From positions 744,001-808,000 of the forward strand of contig JAPDOI010000187.1 of NCBI GenBank assembly GCA_029168955.1: a stretch of DNA of 64,000 nt, given 5' to 3'. The notes below the pieces were generated by a model. That model was not told the origin of the DNA and did not search any database. It was given only the letters and a program-made list of their open reading frames with translations. Numbering within the stretch: position 1 is the first letter of the stretch; each line of letters begins with the position of its first letter. Position numbers and translations under genes: made by a program. Below are positions 53,990 through 64,000 of the stretch, piece by piece. The stretch comes from Aplectana chamaeleonis (Eukaryota > Nematoda > Chromadorea > Rhabditida > Cosmocercidae).

Positions 53990-54560
53990 AGGTCGTAATT
54001 ACTTAAGGGACCACTTTGAGCAGTGTTACCACACTGTGGTGGCCACAACACAGAGCAGTAGCTGAGGCGACGAATGGAGAACGAGGGCAGCACGTGCTCC
54101 TCGAGCAGCAGCTCGTCCCCTTGTGCTGCTATCGCTATTCCAGTAAACATGAGAGCTAGTTGTGCTCCTTGACAGCTTACGATCGTCTGAGATGATAATC
54201 AATCGATTGCTTCAATTCCATACACCTTGTTTGGGAGAAAAGAGAAATGTTGAATTGACATATAACTAATCAGATGTCTATATGTGCATGCTCAAAACAA
54301 AAGCTCTCCATGGTGATTGTGAATATGCTCGTAGCTGTCCAAATGGACCACTCCAAGCAATGTTACCACACTTCAATTGCCACAACAAAGAACAGCAGCT
54401 GAGGCGACAAATGGAGGACGTGGGCAGCACGTGCCGCTAAGAGCGGCACAAAGGCAGCACGTGCTGCTCGAGCAGCAGCTCTTCCCTCGTGCTGCCCTCG
54501 CTATCCTCGTTGAGGTGAAAGTCTATTGTGCTCCATTACGACCCCGCGATCCTCTGAGAT
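53990..54560. repeat. Direct repeat of about 200 bp with GCAGCACGTGCT blocks
   Basis: 54003-54190 and 54345-54560 share GACCACTYYRAGCARTGTTA, TGAGGCGAC, GGGCAGCACGTG and GAGCAGCAGCTC in order. Several blocks are palindromic (GCAGCACGTGCTGC). Confidence 0.75.
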
Positions 54561-54679
54561 GCTGGTCCAGTCAAGAAATAAAACATTTTGCCATTTTCGT
54601 GATTTTTTCAACTTTTGGCGGCTTACGCATTGCTCCAAATGGAAAAATCGGGAACGAAAATCCTGGTTACTGTCATTAA

Positions 54680-54745
54680 AGGCAGCGTACACACTCGAAA
54701 AAGTGGTTGAGATAGTGACATTGAAGGAACATAACACCCTCAGTG
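54680..54745. mobile_element. Family 2 MITE end fragment
   Basis: AGGCAGCGTACACACTCG after TTAA (54676-54679), then GTTGAGATAGTGACATTGAA like the left end of 49677-50145. The rest is missing. Confidence 0.6.
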
Positions 54746-55259
54746 ATGAATTTTGAGATTTTCATCTATTTATGTACATAGGAGACCCCTTCTGTATGAC
54801 ACACGCCAAGTGCCAGATCTCAATTTCTTCAAAAAAACGAGGTGTACGCGACCACCCGACACCTTTCTGATTTTCGAACTCACTAGAAAACCTCGCATGG
54901 TATACCCCTGGATCAGAGAACTGATAAATGTTTCCTAGTCAACTCTGGCACGCCCCCTTTGAATGTAAACTCGGATTTTGCTACGGATACCTGCGAAAAA
55001 AGTTATAGCCTGTCAAATTCGTATTTCCCGCTTTTTTTTCTATCAAAAACGCGCATTAGTGTTTGCGAAATGCGGAAACGGACCTCATGCTTGTGTCAAG
55101 CGCCCAAAACTACCCCACTGAGCAAATTTTGGTTGAAGGCACATTCTCCAAACTTTGCACATACTGACAGCGTTTTGAACTTGTTCGGATTTTGGTTGGG
55201 CGCTTACTTGTACCTCTGAAGGCGTTACAAAAAAAATGTTGCAGATTTCACTCAAGATC

Positions 55260-55750
55260 CTTCCAGGTGGGTTATTTGGGGCGCTGATCACGAAACTGCG
55301 GTCTATTTGCCGATTTTTCAAGCTTTTCGACTTGATTCGTTCGAAGCTTGCCATGGGGGGAGGAATCTGATGGCAAATCTCGACGTTTGCCGATTTCAGG
55401 AGTGCTACGATAGATATGGCTCAAATTGTTGCTCTGGGGGTTATTTGCAGTGCTAAACACGAATCTGCAATCTGTTTATCAAAATTTTATAGATTACGGC
55501 AGGTTACGGTGGGCATACGGTAGCTTGGTCAAAGTCTCAGATTCGGCTCAAATTTTCTCTGTGGGTGCTATTTGGGACGCCTAACACGAACTTGAGGCCC
55601 ATTTTTTGATTTTTGAAATTTTATAGTAGGCAAAGCCAGATAAAAGGCTTCATGCCTACCGTTATCTACAGTAACCATAAGCCTAGCGACAAACAGACCC
55701 CAGATTCACGTTCAGCGCCCTGAATAAACCCTAGTTGGAAATTTTGAGCC
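55260..55750. repeat. Family F repeats in imperfect tandem
   Basis: Three diverged units near 55268, 55432 and 55561 share GGGTKMTATTTG, CTAACACGAA and a TTTATAG end. Related blocks at 29090-29330 and, inverted, at 61050-61180. Confidence 0.6.
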
Positions 55751-55959
55751 GAATCCGAGTTTTTATTAAACACCCTAAAAATTGGCTGATGGGTATTCTT
55801 ACCTTTTCACGAAGCTTCAAAAACGCTTATAACTTCGTTCAGAGGTGTCCGTAGCGAAATCCGATGTCAGATTTGGAGACAGCGGAGCAGAATTGACCAG
55901 AAAACATTCATCAGCTTTTGAATGGTGGGGTTGGCCACGCGAGGTTCCCTAGTCAGTAG

Positions 55960-56215
55960 CGACTAGATGGATGGATTCATTTCGTTCTCCTCCTCGTTTT
56001 TCCCTCTCTTGCCGGACCGACTCCTCATTCTGGTTCGCTCTAATGCAGCGACTACGAATGAAGAAAAATACAGACCTGAGACAACTCGTCCAATTTTCAC
56101 CCTCAAAATACAGGCATTTTCAAGGAGTCGTATCTTCGCTCGTTGGGAGTCTTCGAAGATTTCAGAGATATCATTGTGATCAGAGTGTGGCCCTCTCTAA
56201 GACAGTATAAACTAG
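55960..56215. mobile_element. Diverged family D MITE fragment
   Basis: The order AGACAACTCGTCC, GTATCTTCGCTCG and GATTTCAGAGATATCATTG matches the right half of 43551-44038 and 59910-60395. The ends are not preserved. Confidence 0.5.
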
Positions 56216-57151
56216 GAAAAATATTTTTTGGGTGTTGTATGCCATTACTGGGGTCGTACGTCCCGGATTAAAACACTCACGCCGTACGTAAGAAGCATCA
56301 AAAATCAGCCAAAATTAGAGCCATACTCAACCAAGATAGTTTGATGTCATAAAATCGATATCCTTTTTGAGTGCGCATGCTATCGCGGCTATCGCGAGAA
56401 CAACAAGGAGAAGATCTACTCAGAAAAAGAAAAACATATTACATGTAGTATAAAAGGCCTGAATCAATATACATGTAATTTAATTTGGCCAATATATATT
56501 ACTTGCGAATTATCTCGAACGATGTATGTTAATTGTGATATATCGGTCCCTCGCTCGGAGGCCAAATGACGCACGTAATATGTTTTTGATGGTGAAAGCA
56601 TAATACTTGTAACATCATAGACGATTACAATATACTTGTAATACATCTCCGTCAATGTAAGTTACAAGTAGTTGTTAGTTGTAAGTTTGTTAATTGAATT
56701 ATCTCTACTCAAGTAAATTACATGTAGTATAAGTGTACCATAATTCAAATACCCTCAGCAATTGAGGCCCATGCTGAGCACCTCCAAACCTGCACACCAT
56801 ACGGGCCTTCGCATATCTTAGCGGCGAAAGCAGGTCGATTGTATTGAAATTCGACTGGGTGGTCACTCGCCCTGGTCGAGTCGTTGATCTCTCACCCCTC
56901 ATGGTTCGTTTTAATCGTGGGGAGAAATAGAGGGAGCGATATTAAGTACTCTTGGAGCAAGCCTGAGCCCACTGCTTCATGTATGAAGCTGTAGGTTCCA
57001 AGCTTGCTAGTTCAGTTATGGAGCAGCAAGCTTTAAGCTCTTGGGATGACCAAGAGATCTAAAAGCTTGCTGATTCGTACCTGAAGCAGCAACCTGGAAC
57101 TTGCAGCTTCAGCCCTTGAAGCATCGAGCTTCCACTTGCAACTCTAATTAA

Positions 57152-57636
57152 AGGCAGTGTTCATGATAATCTTCGATTCTGAGATTGATCGCTGAATCGT
57201 TTGTTCGGCCCCCGAGTAGAACTGAAATGACGAAGAAGCCGAGAAAAACGCACCAGAAGGGCACGAAATCCTCAAGTATCAGCCCGCCTCTTAAGTATCA
57301 ACGGAACTGTTCGTTGTGACAATGAAATCATTTGTGGACCCGTTTTTCGCAATTCTCCATTCTGTATTGCTCCGTTCTTTACTTCGGGCCCTAACTAATA
57401 CTGTTTTGAACAGAATATTCTTCCATTTTCGATTAGTCCCATTTTTTACCGGTGACAACCACCGTGAACATGTTCATCCAACCAGTCAACTAGTCCAGGC
57501 CATAGAATAATGTCACTGAAATAAGACGAATTAGTGCGTTTTTCGCCGTTTCTTCGTGATTTTGGTAACACTTGGTTGCCAACACATTGTTTTGAGTGGA
57601 AAATTCGGAAACTAGAATCATCGTGAACACTGCCTT
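57152..57636. mobile_element. TTAA-flanked MITE, family 1 (reverse), same site as in copy 1
   Basis: TTAA at 57148-57151 and 57637-57640. The flanks (CTCTAA on the left, an ACATGAA-containing segment on the right) match those of 24150-24633, but the interior is inverted relative to it. Confidence 0.88.
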
Positions 57637-57750
57637 TAAGTTACATGAAGTATAACTGTATGTTACGTGTCATATAAGTGTATTTTACATGTAATATAAG
57701 TGTAGGTTATATGCCACATAAAGGTAAGATACTTGAATGTCTCAAGTAAG

Positions 57751-58033
57751 GTGCGTCCGAATGAGAATGGCTGCCCACGCGGCCGGCGTGCTTGACAGGC
57801 GACCGTCGCGTTCGCCGCTCTCGGACGAGCATGCGAAAAGTCCCTACCGCCATCGACTACGAACAGGGCCGGCACCGGCTGGCAGCAAGCACTGCGCCGA
57901 TCAATCAGCTCTGTAGACGAGAGGAGAGGGAACGGCTGTCGTTGAAATCCAACACTCGTCCGAGGGCGGCACATGCGACGGCCGCCTGCCAAGTACGCCG
58001 GCCGCGTGGGTCGCCATTCTCATTCGGGCACAC
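57751..58033. mobile_element. 283-bp TIR MITE with GTGYGYCCGAATGAGAATGG ends
   Basis: Left GTGCGTCCGAATGAGAATGG, right CCATTCTCATTCGGGCACAC. CCCACGCGGCCGGCG and CGCCGGCCGCGTGGG lie just inside. It is absent at the matching point of copy 1 (near 24750). Confidence 0.85.
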
Positions 58034-58221
58034 TTTATATTACATTTTATATTACATGTAACATGTTTTCATTTTCTGAGTAGGGGAGACCGGGCAAAAC
58101 CGTGCTCCTTCGCAATGAAGTAATATCACTGAAGAACAAACTTTTGCAACGTGATACAATTATCATTCATTCTTTGTTATTGTTTTGATGTGATAATAAG
58201 CCCTACCCTATGAAAGCGTTA

Positions 58222-58728
58222 GGCCCCGGTCATAGTTGGATGAGACGACGTACCCAGCCCGGTCGATACACACTGAAAGCATTGGAAATGGGATGCAAAA
58301 ATCACCAGGTGTATCCCTCCAACACCCCCCAACACCCACCAGGTGGATACGTATGATTAAAATGATGGAGTGAGGTTGAGAAAATCACTCGGTGCATCCG
58401 ACGCGGTCGATATTCATGCAACACGTGGATGACGGCGGATGAGAAAATCACCGGGTGGGCGGGCCGATGATGAAACATTGCGTATCACTAGAAAGCCATC
58501 GACATTGCTACCTCCGTTTCTTCACTATACTCTCCTTCACTATTTCTCTGAGCAGGTGCAATCCTGTTGGCCACGTAATCATCGTCATATCTAGTTAGAT
58601 ACACCGAGTGATTTTCTCAACCTCACCCCTTCATTTGAATCATACGTATCGACCGGGTGGGCGTTGGGTGGTGTTGGGGGGGAGTCGGTGGGTTACAGAG
58701 GCAAATAGCACCAACTCTGACCGGGGCC
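58222..58728. mobile_element. 507-bp MITE with TTA duplication
   Basis: GGCCCCGGTCATAGTTGG and CCAACTCTGACCGGGGCC at the ends, TTA on both sides (58219-58221, 58729-58731). GAGGTTGAGAAAATCACTCG and CGAGTGATTTTCTCAACCTC mirror each other inside. TWA duplication plus GGCC ends suggest PIF/Harbinger. Confidence 0.85.
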
Positions 58729-59049
58729 TTAGCTCGGTGTGCATCCATCACTTGTGAACTTGTGAATAAACACTTCACTGTGACGGTCGCCTGCAGCAGC
58801 ATAGCCCAGAATGTGGCTTTTACACATGCCGCCCTTGAAGAAAAATGTACTTCGAACTCGCAGCTGGCTACGGTTTCCGCCTGCATTTTCCTGTCTTCAA
58901 AAAACCTCACCGCTCTATTGATAATGTTTGCTTAACTTTTCGTAAAGAACTTTTGGCTCCGTTCATCTCAGCAACATTCCACCTTCATAAGGAAGACTAG
59001 ACCTCTCATTACGACCCCTGTGGACGGATAACGTGAGATTTTGCCCGAG

Positions 59050-59545
59050 CCTCACGCGTATATTTCAGCAGGAGAATTTGCACGTGAGAGAGGAGAAAAT
59101 GCCTGCCTGGAGGGAAGAATTCGCCCTCGAGGGGAGAGAAAATACCCGCAAGGAGGGCAGAAAATTTCCGACCCGAAGGCTAGGTTTCACTTCCGCTAGA
59201 AAACATCATGCTAGCAATAAGTGGTGCTCCGTTCACTTCTCTGCTGCTGTTTCTCCATTTTTTTGCTCCTTTTTGCAGTTTCTCTATTTTTTGCTCCTTG
59301 TACCGGAATTCGGAGTGGTTTAAATCATTTGAAACCCAGAATGGACTTCGGCTGCACCGTCAGGCAAGAAAGGTAATCCCAGGGTGTGGGCTGATATTAG
59401 TGTTGGCATTCTAACAGGTTGCGGTAGACAATTAATCATAAGGCAGGGTCGTGGAAGAATTGTATTTTTAATGCGGACATTTTCTCCACGCGCTACGCAT
59501 CGGGCGAATTCTCCGGGCATTCGGACAAATTCTCCGTAAACCCTG
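59050..59545. repeat. GAGAAAATNCCCG / ATTCTCC repeats
   Basis: GAGGAGAAAATGCC, GGAAGAATTCGCCC, GAGAGAAAATACCC and GGCAGAAAATTTCC are tandem variants at 59089-59172. Inverse forms GGCGAATTCTCCGGG and ACAAATTCTCCG lie at 59502-59540. Confidence 0.5.
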
Positions 59546-59609
59546 TGGATGGTCATGAGCGGTGTGCTCTAAATATCGCGGCGAATGTTTTAAGCCCATC
59601 TTGCGCGGT

Positions 59610-59669
59610 TGAGATAGTATACATCGAATGAACACCCGTCGAGGCAGTATACATCGAATGAACTCCCGT
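59610..59669. repeat. Two tandem 30-bp units
   Basis: AGTATACATCGAATGAAC repeats with CCCGTCGAGGC between. A relative, GGTATACATTGAATCC, lies at 63921. Confidence 0.75.
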
Positions 59670-59909
59670 CTGCATTCCGTCGAAATATTTGGGGCATACC
59701 ACCCTAGGAAACGAAGTTCATTTTGGGCACTGCCTTAGATAAGAGATTAAGAAATGCCTTGGATAAAACGTTTTCGCCTTTCTGCATTCGCTAGAGTGCT
59801 TTCTTGTACGTAAAGAGCTTTCACACTTGAATCAATTTTCGCTGCCCAAAAATCATTTCTTCGTTATAAGATAAGTCGGGCTACCGCCACTCCATTGAGA
59901 AAGGATTAA

Positions 59910-60395
59910 AGGCAGCGTTCACGATAAAAAATGTGTTTCAAGTTCCACTAGGAATGGGTAGTGGAGGGGCACACTGTAACGTTGACGCCGAAAGAACGCG
60001 TGAAAACGAGCCAGGAAGAGCCCTAAACGAGCCCGAAGTTGCCACTTCGAGCGCAAGGCAAACCCCGAAAGCGCATTGCCCGCCCACTGGCGTGAACGAA
60101 TGAAAGCTTAAAATCGTGAGATGAGCGATGATTTCCGATTAATAGCCCCGTTCTTCTCTTGCTTCTCAACTTCTCTCTTCACTTAGGTCAGCTCGCATAA
60201 ATCGGATGCAAAAGGCTGAAGTTACAAGCCTCGGACAACTCGTCCACCAGGTTTCCTTAGCTGAATTTTTGAGGGACCATAACTCCGTTCCCAGAAGGTC
60301 TTGTATGATTTCAGAGACATTATTGGAGTCAGCATGGGGCCGTTTTCAAGATAGGCGGAGGAACAGAAAAACGATTTCTATCCTGAACATTGCTT
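59910..60395. mobile_element. TTAA-flanked MITE, family D/C hybrid
   Basis: Left AGGCAGCGTTCACGATAAAA after TTAA, right ATCCTGAACATTGCTT before TTAA. The right half is like 43551-44038; the left part (CGTGAAAACGAGCCAGGAAG) is like 26547-26870. Confidence 0.78.
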
Positions 60396-60399
60396 TTAA

Positions 60400-61030
60400 G
60401 TGGTCCGTGCATTTGAGGGCTTCGTTCGCGCAGAATGCCACGTTTGTCTTTCTGATCTGAAGTTGTTGAAGAAGGTTTTGTGTTTTTCTAACAATCCACT
60501 CGTGCGGAGCACATGCGTTGGGGGAAGTAACAGTATTGTTGCTCAGAGCAGGAAACATTTGAATTTTGAGAGGAGGGCAGCGCAACAAGTGCGTTTGTTG
60601 TGCAAAAAAATCTGTGTCCATAACGGAAGTGATGTGAGGTACATATAGGTACAACGGCGAGAACAGAGACTGAATTTTTGCTGGAGTATCCGTCGCAGGT
60701 CTCCGGATCTTTCCAACCACTTCCTATCTTGTCAAACACCCAGTGGAGATGTCTTCGTGAGACGTGTGAGCTATTTGCTAAGGTAATTTCCTTCATTCTC
60801 TGACTAAAGCTGTTCAAAAGTTGTCCGCTGTCGAACTGTGCGGCACTTGCTGCTATGGACTCAGCTGGAGGTATCGAATTATGTAGTTTGCCTTTACCTA
60901 CAAGTTCTTGCGAGATTCGTCTAAATTGCTTGTGGAACGGCGCTGAAGCCATCTTGGGCCTGTTTGCTGCTACACTTAGGGTACTTGTAGGTTGCGGGAG
61001 GTGCAATGCCTTTTAACTAGCGTAACCTTC
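60400..61030. other. Unassigned, overlapping open frames
   Basis: Minus frames 60346-60720 and 60488-61006 (124 and 172 codons) overlap in different frames and match nothing known. Confidence 0.3.
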
Positions 61031-61049
61031 CTTAAGGTTAGGAACAACG

Positions 61050-61240
61050 ACAAATGAACCTCGAAATCGTGTTTAGCGTCCCAAATAACACCCACGGAGC
61101 CATTTGGAGCCAAATCTGAGACTTCAACGGATCTACCATATATTCTCCGTCACATAGCGTTCGTTACCCAAAGATTTGTGTTAAGCAGCCCAGATAACCT
61201 CTGAAGGGAAAATTTGGGGCAATTTCATCGTAGCATTCAG
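61050..61240. repeat. Family F repeat, inverted copy
   Basis: GTGTTTAGCGTCCCAAATAA, CACCCACGGAGCC and CCAAATCTGAGACTT are the inverse of 55528-55605. Confidence 0.65.
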
Positions 61241-61264
61241 GGAACCGCCAAAAGTTGCTTTTGG

Positions 61265-61650
61265 CCAGAAAAAAATTGCTTGATTGCTTGGCCCCAGGGT
61301 AGAGCTGAAATGACGAAGAAGTTGGGAAAAGCGCACCAGGATAGCACGAAATCCTGAACTCTCACTCCGCTCCCGTACTTTCAGTGGAGATGTTGTTGTG
61401 ACGATGAAATCTTTTGTTTACCCGTCCTTTGGAATTCTCTACTCCCTGTTGGTCCGTTCTTTCCTTGGAACCCTAACTAATACTGTTTTGCATGAAATTC
61501 CTTCCAATTTCGATTGACCCCATTTTTCACCGGTCATAACCACCGAGAATATCATCTAATCGGACTAGTCCATACCGAAAAATGTCACTAAAGTAGGGCG
61601 TTTTCGGTCCGTTTCTCGTAAATTCTTCGTAATTCGGGTAAAACTTGGTG
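61265..61650. mobile_element. Decayed family 1 MITE (reverse)
   Basis: GAGCTGAAATGACGAAGAAG, CCCTAACTAATACTGTTTTG and CACCGGTCATAACCACCGAG follow the order of 57152-57636. Both ends are eroded. Confidence 0.7.
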
Positions 61651-62215
61651 GCCACTCAGATATTCGTGGGGAAGTTCCCGAGAACGACAGCAGAACTTCC
61701 CACGAAACAACTGGAGAACTTCCCCCGAATCGGGGGGAGGCCAAGGGGACGTCTCGACAGCAGAGTAATGGGGGAACTTCCCACAACAGGAGTGCTCTTG
61801 TTCTCCCGACTGCAGGTCTTCCCGCAACCTTCTGACTGCAGATCTTCCCATTGTTCAATGATTGATCAAAAATCAGCTTGCTAGAACTCGCTGTTTTAGA
61901 CAGTCTCCGGTTCCTGAATAACTGCGATCGGTCCAAAAATTTTCTCCTCTGACTAAAGGTTTTAGAGAAGCTTATTAGCTTCTCTGAAAACCAGACAGAG
62001 ATGCCTTACGTAGTCCTTGAGTGGTAGATCTACACCTCAACTTACGAAGTGCGAGAACACCTCGCGACTAGCCCGTCTGCATCACCGTATGCGCTGCGGC
62101 TTTGTTTTCGCGTTCATCATGTTCGGGGGGAGGCCATGGGAACAACCGTGATGCAAACTTCCCTAGTTATCCCCCCGAGTTGACTGCTTCGAACGCCTTA
62201 ACGTTGTGTACAATT
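61650..62215. repeat. GGGGAACTTCCC repeats
   Basis: GAAGTTCCCGAGAACG, GAACTTCCCACGAA, GAACTTCCCCCGAAT and GGGGAACTTCCCACAAC recur at 20-60 bp spacing, with GGGGGGAGGCCA at 61734 and 62127. Confidence 0.6.
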
Positions 62216-62273
62216 CGAGGGGAGAGGGGCGAGACGTCCCCCTCCGGGAGAACGTCTCGCTCCTCTCCCCTCG
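62216..62273. repeat. Hairpin with about 22-bp stem
   Basis: CGAGGGGAGAGGGGCGAGAC pairs with the segment GTCTCGCTCCTCTCCCCTCG with one mismatch; the loop includes CCCCCTCCGGGAGA. Confidence 0.82.
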
Positions 62274-62519
62274 ACCGAGTGATGACGACCAAATCAGGTC
62301 ATTGTCCTCGGGAACTTCCACACAAATTTCTGAGCAACACAATGTTTTACTCAGAGAAGCTGTCTCTCCGCTCCGAGCATTAGTCACCTACTTGGGCGAT
62401 AGCAGCCGATTTCCGAGCGACCACGGTTCAGATCGGAGCAATATTCGCTCACATTTCGGACCAAGGCGGCTGTCCGGGCAATTTTCGAAATTTTCCCAAC
62501 CACTAATTTTCCGTTATTC

Positions 62520-62930
62520 GTGCTTCATCTCAGGAGGATGGAGCCCCTCAAGAGGATAGGGTACTTATCACAACCTGCGAGCAAGGAGGCTAATCCTGCC
62601 GCAGGCCGCAACAAGGACACCATGCCGGCTTCGTCCGGATTGAAGAGGCCTTTCTCACCGCGGGCCATGGGGGGGGTCCTCTCAGCCGCCGAAAATATCC
62701 TCCAGAGAGTGACCCGAAGTCACCTCTCAAGAGCCTCTCTGAGCCGCCTCTCATACCCGCTGACCACGAGACCCACACGTTATCACTCAAAGAACAACCA
62801 ATCCTGCGTCTCCCTATATCTTGTCATGGTACCACAGTCGCCCCGAGAGTCACCGGACAGCGGCCGAGGCTGCTTCCCCAACCGGGTGGCATTTCGACTC
62901 TCAGCCGCTGTGCAGGCGATGACGTCATGA
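62520..62930 (+). other. Unrecognised 136-codon ORF
   Basis: An open frame follows a TCATCTCAG acceptor-like site. It is Ser/Arg/Pro-rich (MEPLKRIGYLSQPA, then RAMGGVLSAAENILQRV) with no recognised domain. It could be a transposon leader, a host exon or chance; GC content is raised. Confidence 0.2.
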
Positions 62931-63280
62931 TTGGCAGGAGCCAGTCCCATCCCGAGCGATGGTTTGTCTCAGGTGGAGGTTCAAGAGATACTAAGAATAA
63001 AATTTGTTTGTATTGTTCTAAACACCTCCCCTGTAAGAAGGTTGAGTGAACCTGCTGTGGGCTAAAAACGCGGTTTTTGATGATTTTTTCGTGGGTTTGA
63101 TCAGCACACCGTGTTTCTTTTCTATAAGGACACGCACTCCTATTTTTTAAACTTTTTTCATAGATGTACTTGAAATTGAGACTGTTCTTCTATTTTTCGG
63201 GTCTCTTTTTCGTATGTAAATACTTATAATAGTGGTGTTCTTAATATAGTACGTAGAGGGTGTACTTCTTGTTTTCAGCC

Positions 63281-63761
63281 GACCTTTTCGGCGAATTTCT
63301 ATTAGAGATGCTCGTAAAAAAGAAGTGCGCTTCCGATAGAGGAGCTACGGTTTATGAGTTGCAAGGTATGTAGTAGAACTTTTTCAGTCGACGGAAAACT
63401 CGGAATCGGAATTCCTCGTGAATGCTTTCCTTGACGGCAAAAAGAACGTATTGGCCGGCTTGGTTGGACTATATGAGCATTACTGAAGTACAGCCCAGCC
63501 AAGCACGTGCTTTTGGAATGCAAATTACGTGGGTAACGTCATGTTTAGTGGTGCGTGGTCTTCAGCGATATGGTTTTCTCACATCAGATTTACACTAAAT
63601 CCGGAAAACACCGAGTCATTTCTGGAATGTGCTTCGTGCGCCATTACTTCGCAACGTTACCAGTTTCACGGGCATTTATTTTTATCACAATTGTCAATTT
63701 ATGTAGTGCAGCCTTACTTGTGGGATATCATTTCATGCTGGTACATAGCTCCAATGAGTAA
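63281..63761 (+). CDS. Possible host exons at the right edge (tentative)
   Basis: After CTTGTTTTCAG (63279) a frame reads DLFGEFLLEMLVKKKC then ASDRGATVYELQ up to a GTATGT donor at 63366. Further on, a frame at 63555-63761 gives HRVISGMCFVRHYFATLPVS and a hydrophobic helix AFIFITIVNLCSAALLVGYH, ending LVHSSNE and TAA. The two pieces could not be joined with certainty and no family was recognised. Confidence 0.2.
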
Positions 63762-64000
63762 CTTGGAGTTGGCCGCTTCTTTTTTTGTCGCAGACGCTGA
63801 GCGTATGGGTTTTCCCCAGCCTGTCGGACCTTTAGATTTGAGACGCTTCAGCATTTTCCAAGCGCGTCCGTGTTGCAGTTATGGTTTCCGTTTTCGATTC
63901 AGTCTGACGCATGGGCTAGGCGGTATACATTGAATCCGACTCACTAATTATCGGATATCCATCCAAATGAACCGAAATTTTCACGATTCAAAATCAGATT

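Larger units (their letters stand above)
56427..58080. repeat. ACATGTAAT-rich dispersed repeat, copy 2, with two nested MITEs
   Basis: Collinear with 23488-24780 from CATATTACATGTAGTATAAA to ACATGTAACATGTTTTCATT. The inserts at 57152-57636 and 57751-58033 account for the extra length. Confidence 0.85.

Overview
The window looks like nuclear DNA of a nematode, probably clade V and strongylid- or hookworm-like. The reasons are compact exons with TTTCAG-type acceptors, 55-130 bp introns mixed with introns bloated by transposons, an RTE-type LINE, many short inverted-repeat elements, and a 22-bp near-match to the nematode SL1 leader. The species assignment is inference. There are no bacterial operons, rRNA genes or CRISPR arrays.

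The one host gene resolved in full is a 14-exon plus-strand gene at 3717-13306. Its splice phases all agree, and it encodes a 515-residue B subunit of DNA polymerase epsilon (POLE2/Dpb2 family). Two of its introns hold antisense LINE copies (introns 4 and 8). Intron 7 holds a sense LINE tail, and introns 2 and 13 hold inverted repeats. A proline-rich terminal exon of another plus-strand gene (3310-3393) lies just upstream. Possible but weak host exons lie at 25808-26525 and 63281-63761.

Layout: 1-2760 degenerate antisense LINE; 3310-13306 host genes with LINEs in introns; 13307-18400 intergenic with tandem repeats, a 123-bp palindrome and C-runs; 18412-21716 a 42-bp minisatellite of about 79 units; 21886-29006 inverted-repeat elements, a 49-bp perfect-arm hairpin and a large repeat; about 29640-29860 a SINE-like unit; 29959-33187 a full-length but dead RTE element with a 12-bp target duplication; 33200-42000 mostly unassigned with small MITEs; 42384-45318 clustered TTAA elements; 46500-47514 a GC-rich palindromic composite holding the SL1-like 22-mer; 49677-54745 more TTAA elements and minisatellites; 56427-58080 a second copy of the 23488-24780 repeat; 58222-62300 further MITEs; 62520-64000 unresolved ORFs.

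The most striking biology is the transposon ecology. One set of non-autonomous elements is flanked by TTAA, stacks end to end sharing single TTAA sites, and sits once in each orientation at the same site of a duplicated repeat. Two LINE copies carry a 2A-like NPGP motif just before a zinc finger. Two LINE 3' ends lie antisense in POLE2 introns and present a consensus-like splice acceptor on the host strand.
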